A stretch of 64,000 bases of DNA from Mycobacterium colombiense CECT 3035 (GCF_002105755.1 NZ_CP020821.1:5332001-5396000); one strand, 5' to 3'. Positions 32,083-40,526 are shown, numbered from the stretch's first letter. Notes: a model not told the origin generated them from the sequence alone. Numbers and translations: made by a program.

Positions 32083-32750
32083 GCGCAATCACCCGCCGCC
32101 GTTCTCCCCAATTGCGTGAGGTAGTCGGCGAATCCGTAAGGGTCCCGAGCCTGGATCCGCTTCGATGTGATCACCGACAAGTCGGTGTCTCGATGTATGT
32201 GGTAGCCGGCGGCCTCGAACCGCTCGACCAGGTCGGCCTTTTCGCCGGTCGCCCCGATGTGAAAACCTCCGACGTGCCAGTACGCGCGCGCGGCGAACCC
32301 CATGTCGCCGTCGACGACCTCGTGCTGGGTCTGCCGGGCGTGGGTGCCGGCTTCGTAGCACCGCATGACGCCGACGACCATGTCCGCGCCGGACCGCAGC
32401 TGATCAAGCAGCCACCGCGGGTCCACCCGGCTGCCGGCGTCGGCGGTGGCGAACCAGGTCCTGGTGTCGTCGCCCAACAGCGATCGGGCGTAACCGAAGC
32501 CGACCGCGCGGGCGGTGCCGGCGTTGCGGACGTCGACGCTGATGAAATGCACATCGGGGCCGTACTCGCCGGCGAACTCGTCGCTGCCGTCCTCGCAGCC
32601 GTCCAAAACCACCACGACCGTGACGGGGATCGGCGCGCACAGGGCGGCGGTCAGCACCGCGCGCAGACAGGCCGGCAGCTGCGCACGCTCGTTGTGGGCG
32701 GGGATCACTACGGCGGCAGCGTCGTATGCGCGTGGCACGGCGGTTGACAT
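32079..32750 (-). CDS. Family 2 glycosyltransferase
   Basis: A 223-residue soluble GT-A type glycosyltransferase. The N-terminal nucleotide-sugar motif is VVIPAHNERAQLPACLRAV; VVLDGCEDGSDEF is the next conserved block; ATADAGSRVDPRWLL takes the place of the DXD metal site. It lacks a membrane helix. The acceptor is unknown. ATG 32750 begins MSTAVPRAYDAA. It is the first gene of a three-gene overlapped unit with the acyl-CoA-dehydrogenase-like and PIG-L genes, suggesting sugar transfer, acyl chain oxidation and N-deacetylation in one pathway. The cluster type is known in other bacteria but its product is not, to my knowledge. Confidence 0.9.
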   Translation of the reverse strand: MSTAVPRAYDAAAVVIPAHNERAQLPACLRAVLTAALCAPIPVTVVVVLDGCEDGSDEFAGEYGPDVHFISVDVRNAGTARAVGFGYARSLLGDDTRTWFATADAGSRVDPRWLLDQLRSGADMVVGVMRCYEAGTHARQTQHEVVDGDMGFAARAYWHVGGFHIGATGEKADLVERFEAAGYHIHRDTDLSVITSKRIQARDPYGFADYLTQLGRTAAGDCA

Positions 32751-32840
32751 AACCCGAGATTTCCCAACTAGCAGGAAGTTAAACGGCCCTGGCGCCCGCC
32801 CGGGTTCCCCCCGCGGCAGGCCGGGTATCACCTATCCACC

Positions 32841-33416
32841 ATGGCAGCCAGCGACGCCCTCCCCGACGCCACAGCGTGCACCGCCCAGCTACGGGACGCG
32901 CTGCGCCGCGCTGCGTCGGCGCTCAAGGAGAACGGGCCGCGGTTCGCCTTGGCCGGCAGCTACGCGTTATGGGCCTACGGCGCACCGGAACCCAGTCACG
33001 ACGTGGACCTCGTGGTGGCCGAGGCCGATGTGGAGGCCGCCGTGGCGACCCTGGCGGACGCCGGATTCGCCATCGAGCGGCCGCCGGAGGATTGGCTGTT
33101 CAAGGCGCGTGCCGGCGGCATGCTGGTGGACGTCCTGCATCGCATCAACGGCGTGCCGGTCGATACCGAGACGCTGGACCGTGCCGAACAGTACGACGTG
33201 TTGGCCATCGCCATGCCGGTGTTGCCGCCCACTATGGTGCTCATCCAGCAACTGCGCGCGCTGGGTGAGCATCACTGCGACTTCGCCAGGTTGCTGCCCG
33301 CGGTGCGCGCGGTGCGTGAACGGCTGGATTGGGATGACATCAAGCAGGCGACCGCCGACAACGATTACGCGGCCGCCTTCCTGGTGCTGGCCGACCGGCT
33401 CGGCCTGACCGCCTAG
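32841..33416 (+). CDS. Nucleotidyltransferase-fold protein
   Basis: A 191-residue protein with a DNA-polymerase-beta-like nucleotidyltransferase core. The motif is FALAGSYALWAYGAPEPSHDVDLVV, where GS and the D-x-D pair are the nucleotide/metal site, and a third acidic residue is in MLVDVLHR. The family resembles AbiEii-type or antibiotic-resistance nucleotidyltransferases, but no partner antitoxin gene is adjacent, so a toxin-antitoxin role is not supported. ATG 32841 follows the gap after the GT2 start; the two are divergent. It shares a CTAG stop overlap with the small protein downstream. Confidence 0.82.
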   Translation: MAASDALPDATACTAQLRDALRRAASALKENGPRFALAGSYALWAYGAPEPSHDVDLVVAEADVEAAVATLADAGFAIERPPEDWLFKARAGGMLVDVLHRINGVPVDTETLDRAEQYDVLAIAMPVLPPTMVLIQQLRALGEHHCDFARLLPAVRAVRERLDWDDIKQATADNDYAAAFLVLADRLGLTA

Positions 33417-33670
33417 TGGTTACGCAGTTTGGCCACCAGCTTGTCTTTGGTCAGGCTCGAATAGCCCGACATGCCAAGCTCTTTGGCGCGCTTCCTCAGT
33501 TCGGGAACTGTCCAGTCCTGATACGACCCGGACTTGCCGCCCCTGCGGGAGACCTTTGACTTCCCCTGTCCTGCGGCCGCATTCGAGATGCGCGCGGCCT
33601 TTTCCTTGGAGTCGCCCTTCTTGCGCAAATCCTGGTACAACTTTTCGTTCTTGATCGACGAACGCGGCAT
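33413..33670 (-). CDS. Small basic Rho-N/SAP-like protein
   Basis: An 85-residue basic protein. Residues 1-45 are a Lys/Arg-rich helical stretch (IKNEKLYQDLRKKGDSKEKAARISNAAAG) typical of short DUF7218-type stress proteins, and residues 50-85 form a Rho-terminator N-like or SAP-like fold (WTVPELRKRAKELGMSGYSSLTKDKLVAKL), a nucleic-acid binding module. It may bind DNA or RNA in a nucleoid role. The ATG at 33670 follows caggagga by five bases. Downstream of katE in the same direction (75-bp gap), so it may be co-expressed with the catalase. Confidence 0.88.
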   Translation of the reverse strand: MPRSSIKNEKLYQDLRKKGDSKEKAARISNAAAGQGKSKVSRRGGKSGSYQDWTVPELRKRAKELGMSGYSSLTKDKLVAKLRNH

Positions 33671-33745
33671 GATTCATCCTCCTGTCCACGATGAGACGCC
33701 CTAACTGTCCGAGTGCCCACCCGGGTCGCATAAAAAACACACGTC

Positions 33746-35848
33746 CTAGGCGGGAACCGGGTCTGTGCGCCGCTCCCAGCACCGGTGTCGCGCGAGGGCG
33801 GCGGCGAATTCCTCGGCGAAACGGTCCGGCAACTCGTCGGCCGCGGCCTTGGTGGTGATGACGGACTGATCGTTGAGCACGTCGGTGTCCTCGGCCAGGC
33901 GGTTGGTGACTCCGGCGGTGCGCAGCAGGTCGACGCCCGCACCGTAGGCGCCGATCGGCTTCAGGTGCTTGTAGGCCTCGGTCACGAAGTGCACGGCGTA
34001 GCCGTCGTTGGACAACGTCGATATCGACCGCGGCCCGCACGCCACCACGACGGCGTCGTAGAGCACCGAGGCCATCGACGTGAACGACCGGTCGACGGGC
34101 AGTTCGCCGCCGGACCCGCCCTCCAACGTGCCGCCGGCGACCGGGGCAAGCACCTCGACCACCGCGCCGCGTTCGCCCATCTGCTCGATGAAGCGTTGGG
34201 TGCCCACCACGTCGACCCCGTCGGCGGCCAGGACGGCGATCTTGCGCGAGGCGATGGTGTCGCTGACACCGATCTGCGAGAGCGCCGGGGACGCGGTCAC
34301 CCCGTCGTCGACCGGTTCCTCGGGCGGCTCGGGCAGCCCCAGCTTCGCGGCCACCTGCGCGGCCAGCCCTGCGTCGACCCGCGCGAGTTGTTCCACGACG
34401 GCCGAACGGATCTCGGGCATTTCGACCTTGCCGAGTTCGAAGGCGAACGCGGCGACGATGTGTTCGGCCTCCACCGCCGACATGCTCTGCCAGAACATGC
34501 GCGCCTGGCTGTAATGATTTTCGAACGACTTGGCGCGCTTGCGCATTGCCTGCCCGTCCAGCCGCTCGGTGTAGTGGCGAAACACGTTCTCGTCGGCCAG
34601 CGCGGGACAGCCGCCGCCGATGCTGTTCTTGAAGTAACTGGTGCGGCCCTGCGGGATCGCGTGCTGCCCGTACCCGTCGTGCTGGTTGGTGCGGACCTCG
34701 GCCACCGGCCGGTTGATCGGCAGCTGGGCGAAGTTCGGGCCGCCCAGGCGGATCAGCTGGGTGTCCAGGTAGGAGAAGTTGCGGAACTGCAGCAACGGAT
34801 CGTTGGTGAAGTCGATGCCGGGCACCACGTTGGCCGTGTGGAACGCCACCTGCTCGGTCTCGGCGAAGAAGTTGTCCGGGTTGCGGTTCAATACCATCTT
34901 GCCCACCGGGCGGACCGGAACCTGTTCCTCGGGAATGATTTTCGTCGCGTCGAGCAGGTCGAAGTCGAACTTGAACTCGTCCGCCTCGGCGACCAGCTGC
35001 ACCCCGAGCTCCCATTCCGGATACTGGCCCGATTCGATGGCCTCCCACAGGTCGCGGCGGTTGTAATCGGGGTCCTTGCCCGCGATCTTCTGGCATTCGT
35101 CCCAGATCAGCGAGTGCACGCCCAGCCGGGGCTTCCAGTGGAACTTCACGAAAGTCCCTTCGCCGCTGCTGTTTACCAGCCGGAAGGTGTGCACGCCGAA
35201 GCCCTGCATCATGCGGTAGCTGCGCGGCAAGGCCCGGTCCGACATCAGCCACATGATGGTGTGCAGGGTCTCGGGCTGCAGCGACACGAAGTCCCACAGT
35301 GTGTCGTGCGCCGACTGCGCCTGCGGAATCTCGTTGTGCGGCTCGGGCTTTACCGCGTGCACGAAGTCGGGAAACTTGATGCCGTCCTGGATGAAGAAAA
35401 CCGGGAAGTTGTTGCCAACCAGGTCGTAGTTGCCTTGTTCGGTATAGAACTTGGTGGCGAAGCCGCGCACGTCGCGGACCGTGTCGGCGGATCCGCGCGA
35501 CCCGGCCACCGTGGAGAAGCGGACGAACACGGGGGTCTGAACCCCCGGACTGGTCAGGAATTTCGCCGCGGTGTAGTCGGCCAGCCAATCGTCGTAGGGC
35601 TCGAAGTAGCCGTAGGCGCCGGCTCCCCGCGCGTGCACCACGCGCTCCGGAATGCGCTCGTGGTCGAAGTGGGTGATCTTCTCTCGGGCGTGGAAGTCCT
35701 CCAGCAGGGTCGGGCCCCGCTCTCCGACGGTCAGCGAGTCGTCGGTGTGGTCGACGCGAACGCCCTGCTGTGTGGTCAGGTATCCGGTGTCGCGGCGGAA
35801 CCGCGCGGGCTCGAGATCGCGTTGCTTCGGATTCTGATCGGTGGCCAT
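33746..35848 (-). CDS. katE: Large-subunit heme catalase HPII type
   Basis: A 700-residue clade-2 monofunctional catalase that splits hydrogen peroxide. The distal His motif is [14 protein letters not shown], the proximal heme Tyr is in [19 protein letters not shown], and [15 protein letters not shown] is the heme-pocket block. The C-terminal 150 residues (from [17 protein letters not shown]) are the flavodoxin/DJ-1-like domain typical of HPII enzymes. Start ATG 35848 has a perfect AAAGGAGG at seven bases. Cytoplasmic tetramer. Divergent from the CheB-like gene cluster with 114 bp between starts, so oxidative-stress signalling by that cluster is an attractive link, unproven. Confidence 0.96.
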   Translation of the reverse strand: MATDQNPKQRDLEPARFRRDTGYLTTQQGVRVDHTDDSLTVGERGPTLLEDFHAREKITHFDHERIPERVVHARGAGAYGYFEPYDDWLADYTAAKFLTSPGVQTPVFVRFSTVAGSRGSADTVRDVRGFATKFYTEQGNYDLVGNNFPVFFIQDGIKFPDFVHAVKPEPHNEIPQAQSAHDTLWDFVSLQPETLHTIMWLMSDRALPRSYRMMQGFGVHTFRLVNSSGEGTFVKFHWKPRLGVHSLIWDECQKIAGKDPDYNRRDLWEAIESGQYPEWELGVQLVAEADEFKFDFDLLDATKIIPEEQVPVRPVGKMVLNRNPDNFFAETEQVAFHTANVVPGIDFTNDPLLQFRNFSYLDTQLIRLGGPNFAQLPINRPVAEVRTNQHDGYGQHAIPQGRTSYFKNSIGGGCPALADENVFRHYTERLDGQAMRKRAKSFENHYSQARMFWQSMSAVEAEHIVAAFAFELGKVEMPEIRSAVVEQLARVDAGLAAQVAAKLGLPEPPEEPVDDGVTASPALSQIGVSDTIASRKIAVLAADGVDVVGTQRFIEQMGERGAVVEVLAPVAGGTLEGGSGGELPVDRSFTSMASVLYDAVVVACGPRSISTLSNDGYAVHFVTEAYKHLKPIGAYGAGVDLLRTAGVTNRLAEDTDVLNDQSVITTKAAADELPDRFAEEFAAALARHRCWERRTDPVPA

Positions 35849-35931
35849 GTCGTGCCTCCTTTCAACGGAGGGGAGTACCACCGCGCAACCGGGGCAAACG
35901 GCGCGAATGCGGCCCTATTCATCGCGTGAGC

Positions 35932-35956
35932 GGTTGCCTACCATCTATAGGGGTAG
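35932..35956 (+). promoter_or_regulatory. Possible SigF-like promoter of the CheB-STAS operon
   Basis: GGTT at 35932 and GGGTAG at 35951-35956, 15 bases apart, resemble the mycobacterial SigF/stress sigma pattern. The -10-like element ends 7 bases from the GTG start, which would give a leaderless or almost leaderless transcript. STAS/HATPase proteins usually act on this class of sigma factor. Confidence 0.4.
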
Positions 35957-35962
35957 TCGAAA

Positions 35963-36976
35963 GTGGTGATTCAGACGGCTGAAGTCGGCGCCCTGCAAGG
36001 TGTGGTAGCGATCGGTGCCTCGGCCGGTGGCGTCGAAGCTTTGTCCAAGTTCGCCGCGGGGCTGTCGCCGGACGTTCCCTACGCCTATCTGATGGTGTTG
36101 CACGTGCCCGCCGGCGCGCCGAGCATCCTGGCCCGCATCGTCGACCGCAGCGGACCGCTGCCCGCGACCGCCGCCGAGAACGGTGGGGCGCTTGAGCCCG
36201 GCCAGATCTACGTCGCCGTCCCGGACCGCCACCTGCTGGTCGCCGACCATCACGTGTTGCTCTCGCAGGGCCCCACCGAGAACGGGCACCGGCCCGCGAT
36301 CAACGCGTTGTTCCGTTCGGTGGCTCTGACATTCGGGCCCCGGGCGGTGGGTGTGCTGCTCTCCGGCGTGCTCGACGACGGCGTGCTGGGAATGGGCGCC
36401 ATCCGCTCGCGCGGCGGCGTCACCATCGGCCAGTCGCCCGAGGACGCGCTGTTCCCGGCGATGCCGACCAACGCCCTGGACGCGGGTGTGGTGGACCGGC
36501 AGGCCGCGGCGGCCGACATCGGCGCGGTCCTCAAAGAGCTGTCGCACCGAGAGATAGGGGATCCTGACATGGAGCGCGACGCCGCGATGGAATTGGAGAA
36601 TCGCATCGCGATGATGTCGCGGTTCGCGACCGATTTCGACACCGAAAAACTGGGGCCCCCGTCCGGCTACACCTGCCCGGACTGCAACGGCTCGCTGGTT
36701 TCGATCAGCGAGGGCAATTTCCGCTGCCAGGTCGGCCACGCGTGGACGGCCGAGGCGCTCCTCGGAGCGAGGGACACCGAACTCGAGGGGGCGATGTGGA
36801 TCGCGGTGCGCAGCCTGCAAGAGAAGGCCAGGCTGGCCCGCGACATGGCCGGCAAGGCGGGAACCGGTCTGCTCTTTCGGCGTTACACGGCGATGGCGGA
36901 GGAGACCGAACGCGCGCTGATCCTGCTCAGCGACCGGCTGTCGGACACCGCTCAGCACGAGGGTGAAGCCGGATGA
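35963..36976 (+). CDS. CheB-type methylesterase without receiver domain, with C-terminal Cys-rich domain
   Basis: A 337-residue protein whose first 200 residues are a CheB methylesterase domain. The catalytic triad is intact: S20 (GASAGGVEAL), H47 (VLHVPAG) and D139 (SGVLDDGVLG). No N-terminal receiver precedes it, so it is not controlled by CheA phosphorylation in the normal way. The C-terminal part (from about 230) carries YTCPDCNGSLV and FRCQVGHAWTAEAL, a Cys/His pattern of a zinc ribbon-like fold, then helical sequence. GTG 35963 is chosen; GTG 35966 is alternative. ATGA overlap with the STAS-HATPase gene. Substrate cannot be a chemoreceptor seen here; perhaps the CheR-PAS partner or another protein. 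Confidence 0.93.
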   Translation: MVIQTAEVGALQGVVAIGASAGGVEALSKFAAGLSPDVPYAYLMVLHVPAGAPSILARIVDRSGPLPATAAENGGALEPGQIYVAVPDRHLLVADHHVLLSQGPTENGHRPAINALFRSVALTFGPRAVGVLLSGVLDDGVLGMGAIRSRGGVTIGQSPEDALFPAMPTNALDAGVVDRQAAAADIGAVLKELSHREIGDPDMERDAAMELENRIAMMSRFATDFDTEKLGPPSGYTCPDCNGSLVSISEGNFRCQVGHAWTAEALLGARDTELEGAMWIAVRSLQEKARLARDMAGKAGTGLLFRRYTAMAEETERALILLSDRLSDTAQHEGEAG

Positions 36977-37734
36977 CCGAGGAGCTGAATCCCGCCGTGC
37001 GGATCCATCCGGAATCGCATCAGGACGCGGCCACCCTGACGGTGGAGGGCGTGCTCGACAGCTCGACCTATCGGACCGTCCGCGACGCCGTCATCAAGGC
37101 GGCCATCGACGAACCGCGCGCGGTGATCGTCGACATCAACCGTCTGCATGCGCCGTCGGCCTCGGCCTGGACGGTGTTCACCAGCGCGCGCTGGCACGTC
37201 AGCGTATGGCCCGATGTTCCGATCCTGCTGGCGTGCGCCGACCCGCGGGTGCAGCGGGAGTTGGCCAAGGCCGGCGTCACCCGCTATGTGCCGATCTACG
37301 CCACCCTCGAGCTGGCGCTGGACGCGGTGCGGCGCCGGGCCCTGTCGGTGCGGCGGCGGGCGCGCACCGAGCTGGCGCGCAACATCAGCAGCCTCGATAC
37401 GGCTCGTAGCGTGATCGCCGACTGGCTCACCCGATGGGGTGTCCCGGACGCGATCCCGACCGCGGCGACGGTGGCGACCGTCTTCGTCGAGAACGTCCTC
37501 GATCACACGGAGAGCGCCCCGGCGCTGATCGTCGAGAGTTACCAGGACAGCGTCGCCGTCGCGGTGGAGGACGGCAACTCGCATCTGCCGGGCCGGCATG
37601 AGGACGCCGACCGCGGCGCCGACCTCGTCTCCGGGCTGGCCATCGTGGCCGCGCTGTGCCGGGCGTGGGGCGCGACGCCCACGTCGTCTGGGAAAACGGT
37701 GTGGGGATCGGTCGGACGAGAAACCCAGCTCTGA
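36973..37734 (+). CDS. STAS domain fused to HATPase (anti-sigma-type) domain
   Basis: A 253-residue fusion. Residues about 12-115 are a STAS (anti-anti-sigma) fold: ATLTVEGVLDSSTYRTVRDAV, AVIVDINRLHAPSASAWTVF (the region where the regulatory Ser/Thr lies) and VPILLACADPRVQREL. Residues 130-250 are a HATPase_c domain of the RsbW/SpoIIAB kind, with N-box TVFVENVLDHTESA, G1-like VEDGNSHLPG and GLAIVAALCRAWG. Antagonist and kinase domains in one chain is an unusual self-contained partner switch. It overlaps CheB by four bases and precedes CheR-PAS by 54 bp, so all three are probably one operon acting on a sigma factor or similar partner. Confidence 0.9.
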   Translation: MTEELNPAVRIHPESHQDAATLTVEGVLDSSTYRTVRDAVIKAAIDEPRAVIVDINRLHAPSASAWTVFTSARWHVSVWPDVPILLACADPRVQRELAKAGVTRYVPIYATLELALDAVRRRALSVRRRARTELARNISSLDTARSVIADWLTRWGVPDAIPTAATVATVFVENVLDHTESAPALIVESYQDSVAVAVEDGNSHLPGRHEDADRGADLVSGLAIVAALCRAWGATPTSSGKTVWGSVGRETQL

Positions 37735-37788
37735 CGCGCGAGTAGTGTTCAAGTCCTTCGGTGAACCCCTGATCCGGACGGGACTTGC

Positions 37789-39630
37789 ATGGAATCCACG
37801 ACTGACGAGGCGTTCGAAGCCCTGTTGCGCTACATGCGCGATTCCCGCGGCTTCGACTTCACCGGTTACAAGCGCACGTCACTGATGCGCCGCGTCCGGC
37901 ACCGGATGGACCAGGCGGGCTACGCGGCGTTCGACGAGTACCTGGATTTCCTGCAGGCCAGCTCGGACGAATTCACCGCGCTCTTCAACACCATCCTGAT
38001 CAACGTCACGTCGTTCTTCCGCGACCCGGACGCCTGGGAGTTCGTCAGTAACGAGGTCATTCCGCGGCTGCTGGCCGAGCGGGGCCCCGACGACCCGATC
38101 CGGGTGTGGAGCGCCGGCTGCGCCTCGGGGCAGGAGGCCTACACCCTGGCCATGCTGCTGGCCGAGGCGCTGGGACCCGACGGGTTCCGGCAGCGGGTCA
38201 AGATCTATGCCACCGACGTGGACGAAGACGCGCTCACCGAGGCGCGCATCGCCTCCTACGATGCCAAGGCGGTGGAATCGGTGCCGCCGGATCTGCTGGG
38301 CCGCTACTTCGAACAGGTCAACGGCCGCTACGTCTTTCACAAGGACCTGCGCCGCGCGGTGATCTTCGGCCGTAACGACCTGGTCAAGGACGCTCCCATC
38401 TCGCGCGTCGACCTGCTGGTGTGCCGCAACAGCCTGATGTACCTCAACGCTGAGACTCAGCGAAACGTCTTGGGGCGCTTGCATTTTGCGCTTGCGCCGC
38501 AGGGCACGCTGTTCCTCGGGCACGCCGAGATGCTGCTCAGCCACGGTGACCGCTTCGCCCCGCTGAACCTCAAGCACCGCATCTTCCGGAAGGCGGCGGG
38601 AACGCACGGCGGCGTGGACCGCTACGACCCGAACGCCGCGTTCTACGAACGCAACGCCGACCTGTCGGGGTTGACGACGGTGCGCGATCTGGCGTTCCGC
38701 GCCAGCCCGGTGGCCCAGATCGTGGTCACCGGCGAGGACACCGTCGCGATGATCAACCAGCAGGCCGAGACCATCTTCGGGCTCTCGGCCCGCGACATCG
38801 GCCGGCTGCTGCGTGACCTCGAGGTGTCCTACCGTCCCGTCGAGTTGCGTGCCTACCTGGAGCAGGCCAAGGTGGAGCGCCGCTCGGCGCGTATCCAGGA
38901 CGTCAAGTGGCAGCGGCCGGGCGCCGAGACGGTGTGGTTCGAGATCCACGTCAATCCGCTCGTCGACGCCGAGAACGGCTTGCTCGGTGTGTCGATCGTC
39001 TTCTTCGACGTCACCGCGACCCGCGCGCTGCTGGACAAGGTCGTCCAAACCAACCGGCAGCTGGAGGCGGCCTACGAAGAGCTGCAGTCCACCAACGAGG
39101 AACTCGAGACGACGAACGAGGAATTGCAGTCCACCGTCGAGGAACTCGAGACGACGAACGAGGAATTGCAGTCCACCAACGAAGAACTCGAGACGATGAA
39201 CGAGGAGCTGCAGTCCACCAACGACGAGCTGCACACCATCAACGACATGCTGCGCGAGCGCAGCCTGGAACTGGACGAAGCGAAGCTCTTCCAGGATTCA
39301 CTGATCGATTCGGTCCGGATGGGCATGGTGGTCGTCGACCGCGAGATGAAGGTCATCCTGTGGAACCGCGGCTGCGAGGAGCTCTGGGGGTTGCGCGCGG
39401 ACGAGACGACGGGAACGGGGCTGACCAATCTGGACATCGGTCTGCCGCTCGACGCGGTGCGGCCGTTGATCGGCAACGCTTTCGTCGACCCGGAGAGCTC
39501 GGGCGAAGTGGTGGTGGAGGCGGTCAACCGGCGCGGGCGCCCGGCCACGGTGCGCATCACCTGCACGTCGTTCCGGTCGACCGAGGGGACCGTCGGAGGC
39601 GCGCTGCTCTTGATGGAGGTGGTGGGTTAG
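37789..39630 (+). CDS. CheR methyltransferase-PAS-coiled coil-PAS protein
   Basis: A 613-residue protein. Residues 5-265 are a CheR-type SAM-dependent glutamate methyltransferase: NVTSFFRDP at 72-80, SAM motif VWSAGCASGQEAYTLAM at 106-121, and LVCRNSLMYLN. A PAS domain (about 305-420; FRASPVAQIVVTGEDTVAMINQ) follows, then four 14-residue repeats of E-E-L-Q-S-T-N-E-E-L-E-T-T-N type at 430-485 forming a heptad coiled coil, and a second PAS (about 500-610; VDREMKVILWNRGCEELWGL). This CheR-PAS layout occurs in non-chemotactic systems and CheB-CheR-PAS kinases; the kinase part is absent here. Its stop shares TTAG with the convergent CheB. Confidence 0.93.
   Translation: MESTTDEAFEALLRYMRDSRGFDFTGYKRTSLMRRVRHRMDQAGYAAFDEYLDFLQASSDEFTALFNTILINVTSFFRDPDAWEFVSNEVIPRLLAERGPDDPIRVWSAGCASGQEAYTLAMLLAEALGPDGFRQRVKIYATDVDEDALTEARIASYDAKAVESVPPDLLGRYFEQVNGRYVFHKDLRRAVIFGRNDLVKDAPISRVDLLVCRNSLMYLNAETQRNVLGRLHFALAPQGTLFLGHAEMLLSHGDRFAPLNLKHRIFRKAAGTHGGVDRYDPNAAFYERNADLSGLTTVRDLAFRASPVAQIVVTGEDTVAMINQQAETIFGLSARDIGRLLRDLEVSYRPVELRAYLEQAKVERRSARIQDVKWQRPGAETVWFEIHVNPLVDAENGLLGVSIVFFDVTATRALLDKVVQTNRQLEAAYEELQSTNEELETTNEELQSTVEELETTNEELQSTNEELETMNEELQSTNDELHTINDMLRERSLELDEAKLFQDSLIDSVRMGMVVVDREMKVILWNRGCEELWGLRADETTGTGLTNLDIGLPLDAVRPLIGNAFVDPESSGEVVVEAVNRRGRPATVRITCTSFRSTEGTVGGALLLMEVVG
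39076..39243 (+). repeat. 42-bp coding tandem repeat, four copies, in CheR-PAS gene
   Basis: Four in-frame 42-bp units encode EELQSTNEELETTN and close variants. Each unit is itself two 7-residue heptads, so the repeat lengthens a coiled coil in heptad register. Units differ by a few bases, so copy number could change among strains without breaking the frame. Confidence 0.9.
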
Positions 39631-40526
39631 TCACCGCGACGGCGCGGTTTGACGTTACGGATGGACGCATCCTCGGCGGCCTGATGGGCCAGTTGCGCCC
39701 GGCAACGCGACTCTTCGGCCCTGCGCCGTGCCACGGCCACCGTCTCCCGCGTGGCGCCGAACCCGACCATCAGCTCCGTGCGGCGGCGTTCCAGCTCGGC
39801 CGCGCGCAGGCGCGCCAGCTCGCCGCGCGCCGCCGCGCTGTTCGTCCCGAACTTCGGTCCCAACCGGTCGAGGACGTCGTATGTGGTGGGGATGGCACAG
39901 GATTGACCCGCCGGGGCTTGCGCCGGTGGTTCCCGCCGCGGGGGCAGTGCCGCCCCCCCGATGATGCCGGTCAGGACGCCGCCGATTTCGCCGACGTCCA
40001 GCACCAGGTCGGCGCCGGCCTGCGCGGCCGCGATCGGCATCGACGGGTACTGCGCGCTCTCCGGGCTTTGGGCGATGACGATGGCGCCGGCCCGCTTCAT
40101 CGCGACGGTGCCCGCCGCGCCGTCGTGTCCGGAGCCCGACAGCACCACCGCGACACTTCTCGGGCCGTACGAACCCGCGAGCGACGCCAGCAGCACGTCG
40201 AACACCAGTGCCTGATGATTCTGCGCGTCCCGCAGGCGGCAGCGGCCCTCGGAGGTCAGTTCCAGCAGCACGCTCGGTGGACAGACGACCACCTGTGCGG
40301 GGCGCAGCAGCATCCCGTCCTGAGCCCAACCGATCGCGCGTCCCGTTTGCCTGCGCAGGATCGTGGTCAGCAGGCTGTCGTGGCCGCCCAGGTGTTGTTG
40401 CACGACGACGGCGGCGGGAAAGTCCGAAGGCAGATCCCGTAACACGGTCGACAGGGCTTCCAAACCACCCGCCGACGCCAGCAAGACCACCAGCTGAACG
40501 CCTCGGACTTGCCCGTCAGTCGTCAC
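39627..40526 (-). CDS. Second receiver-less CheB-type methylesterase
   Basis: A 299-residue protein with a CheB methylesterase domain (about 8-190) having S18 (LASAGGLEAL), H45 (QQHLGGHDSLL) and D135 (SGSGHDGAAG) as the catalytic triad. The C-terminal 100 residues are Ala/Arg-rich helical sequence (NSAAARGELARLRAAELERRRTEL) that may form a coiled coil with the CheR-PAS partner. GTG 40526 is the start. It overlaps the CheR-PAS stop by four bases on the opposite strand, an arrangement that ties the two genes physically. It and CheB at 35963 are not close duplicates; a different substrate or opposite regulation is possible. Confidence 0.92.
   Translation of the reverse strand: MTTDGQVRGVQLVVLLASAGGLEALSTVLRDLPSDFPAAVVVQQHLGGHDSLLTTILRRQTGRAIGWAQDGMLLRPAQVVVCPPSVLLELTSEGRCRLRDAQNHQALVFDVLLASLAGSYGPRSVAVVLSGSGHDGAAGTVAMKRAGAIVIAQSPESAQYPSMPIAAAQAGADLVLDVGEIGGVLTGIIGGAALPPRREPPAQAPAGQSCAIPTTYDVLDRLGPKFGTNSAAARGELARLRAAELERRRTELMVGFGATRETVAVARRRAEESRCRAQLAHQAAEDASIRNVKPRRRGD

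Noticed and set aside
32841..33670. Toxin-antitoxin pair (nucleotidyltransferase plus small basic protein)
   Set aside because: The genes are convergent, not an operon, and the small protein looks like a Rho-N/SAP nucleic-acid binder, not an antitoxin.
33785..35929. 714-codon plus-strand open frame opposite katE
   Set aside because: Complete antisense of a certain catalase gene, with no motif and biased composition.
37879..39234. 451-codon minus-strand frame with LQLLVRRLEFL-like repeats
   Set aside because: The repeats are the reverse reading of the CheR-PAS coiled-coil repeat; not a separate gene.
35963..40526. True chemotaxis operon
   Set aside because: No receptor, CheA, CheW, CheY or flagellar gene is adjacent, and both CheB proteins lack receiver domains.
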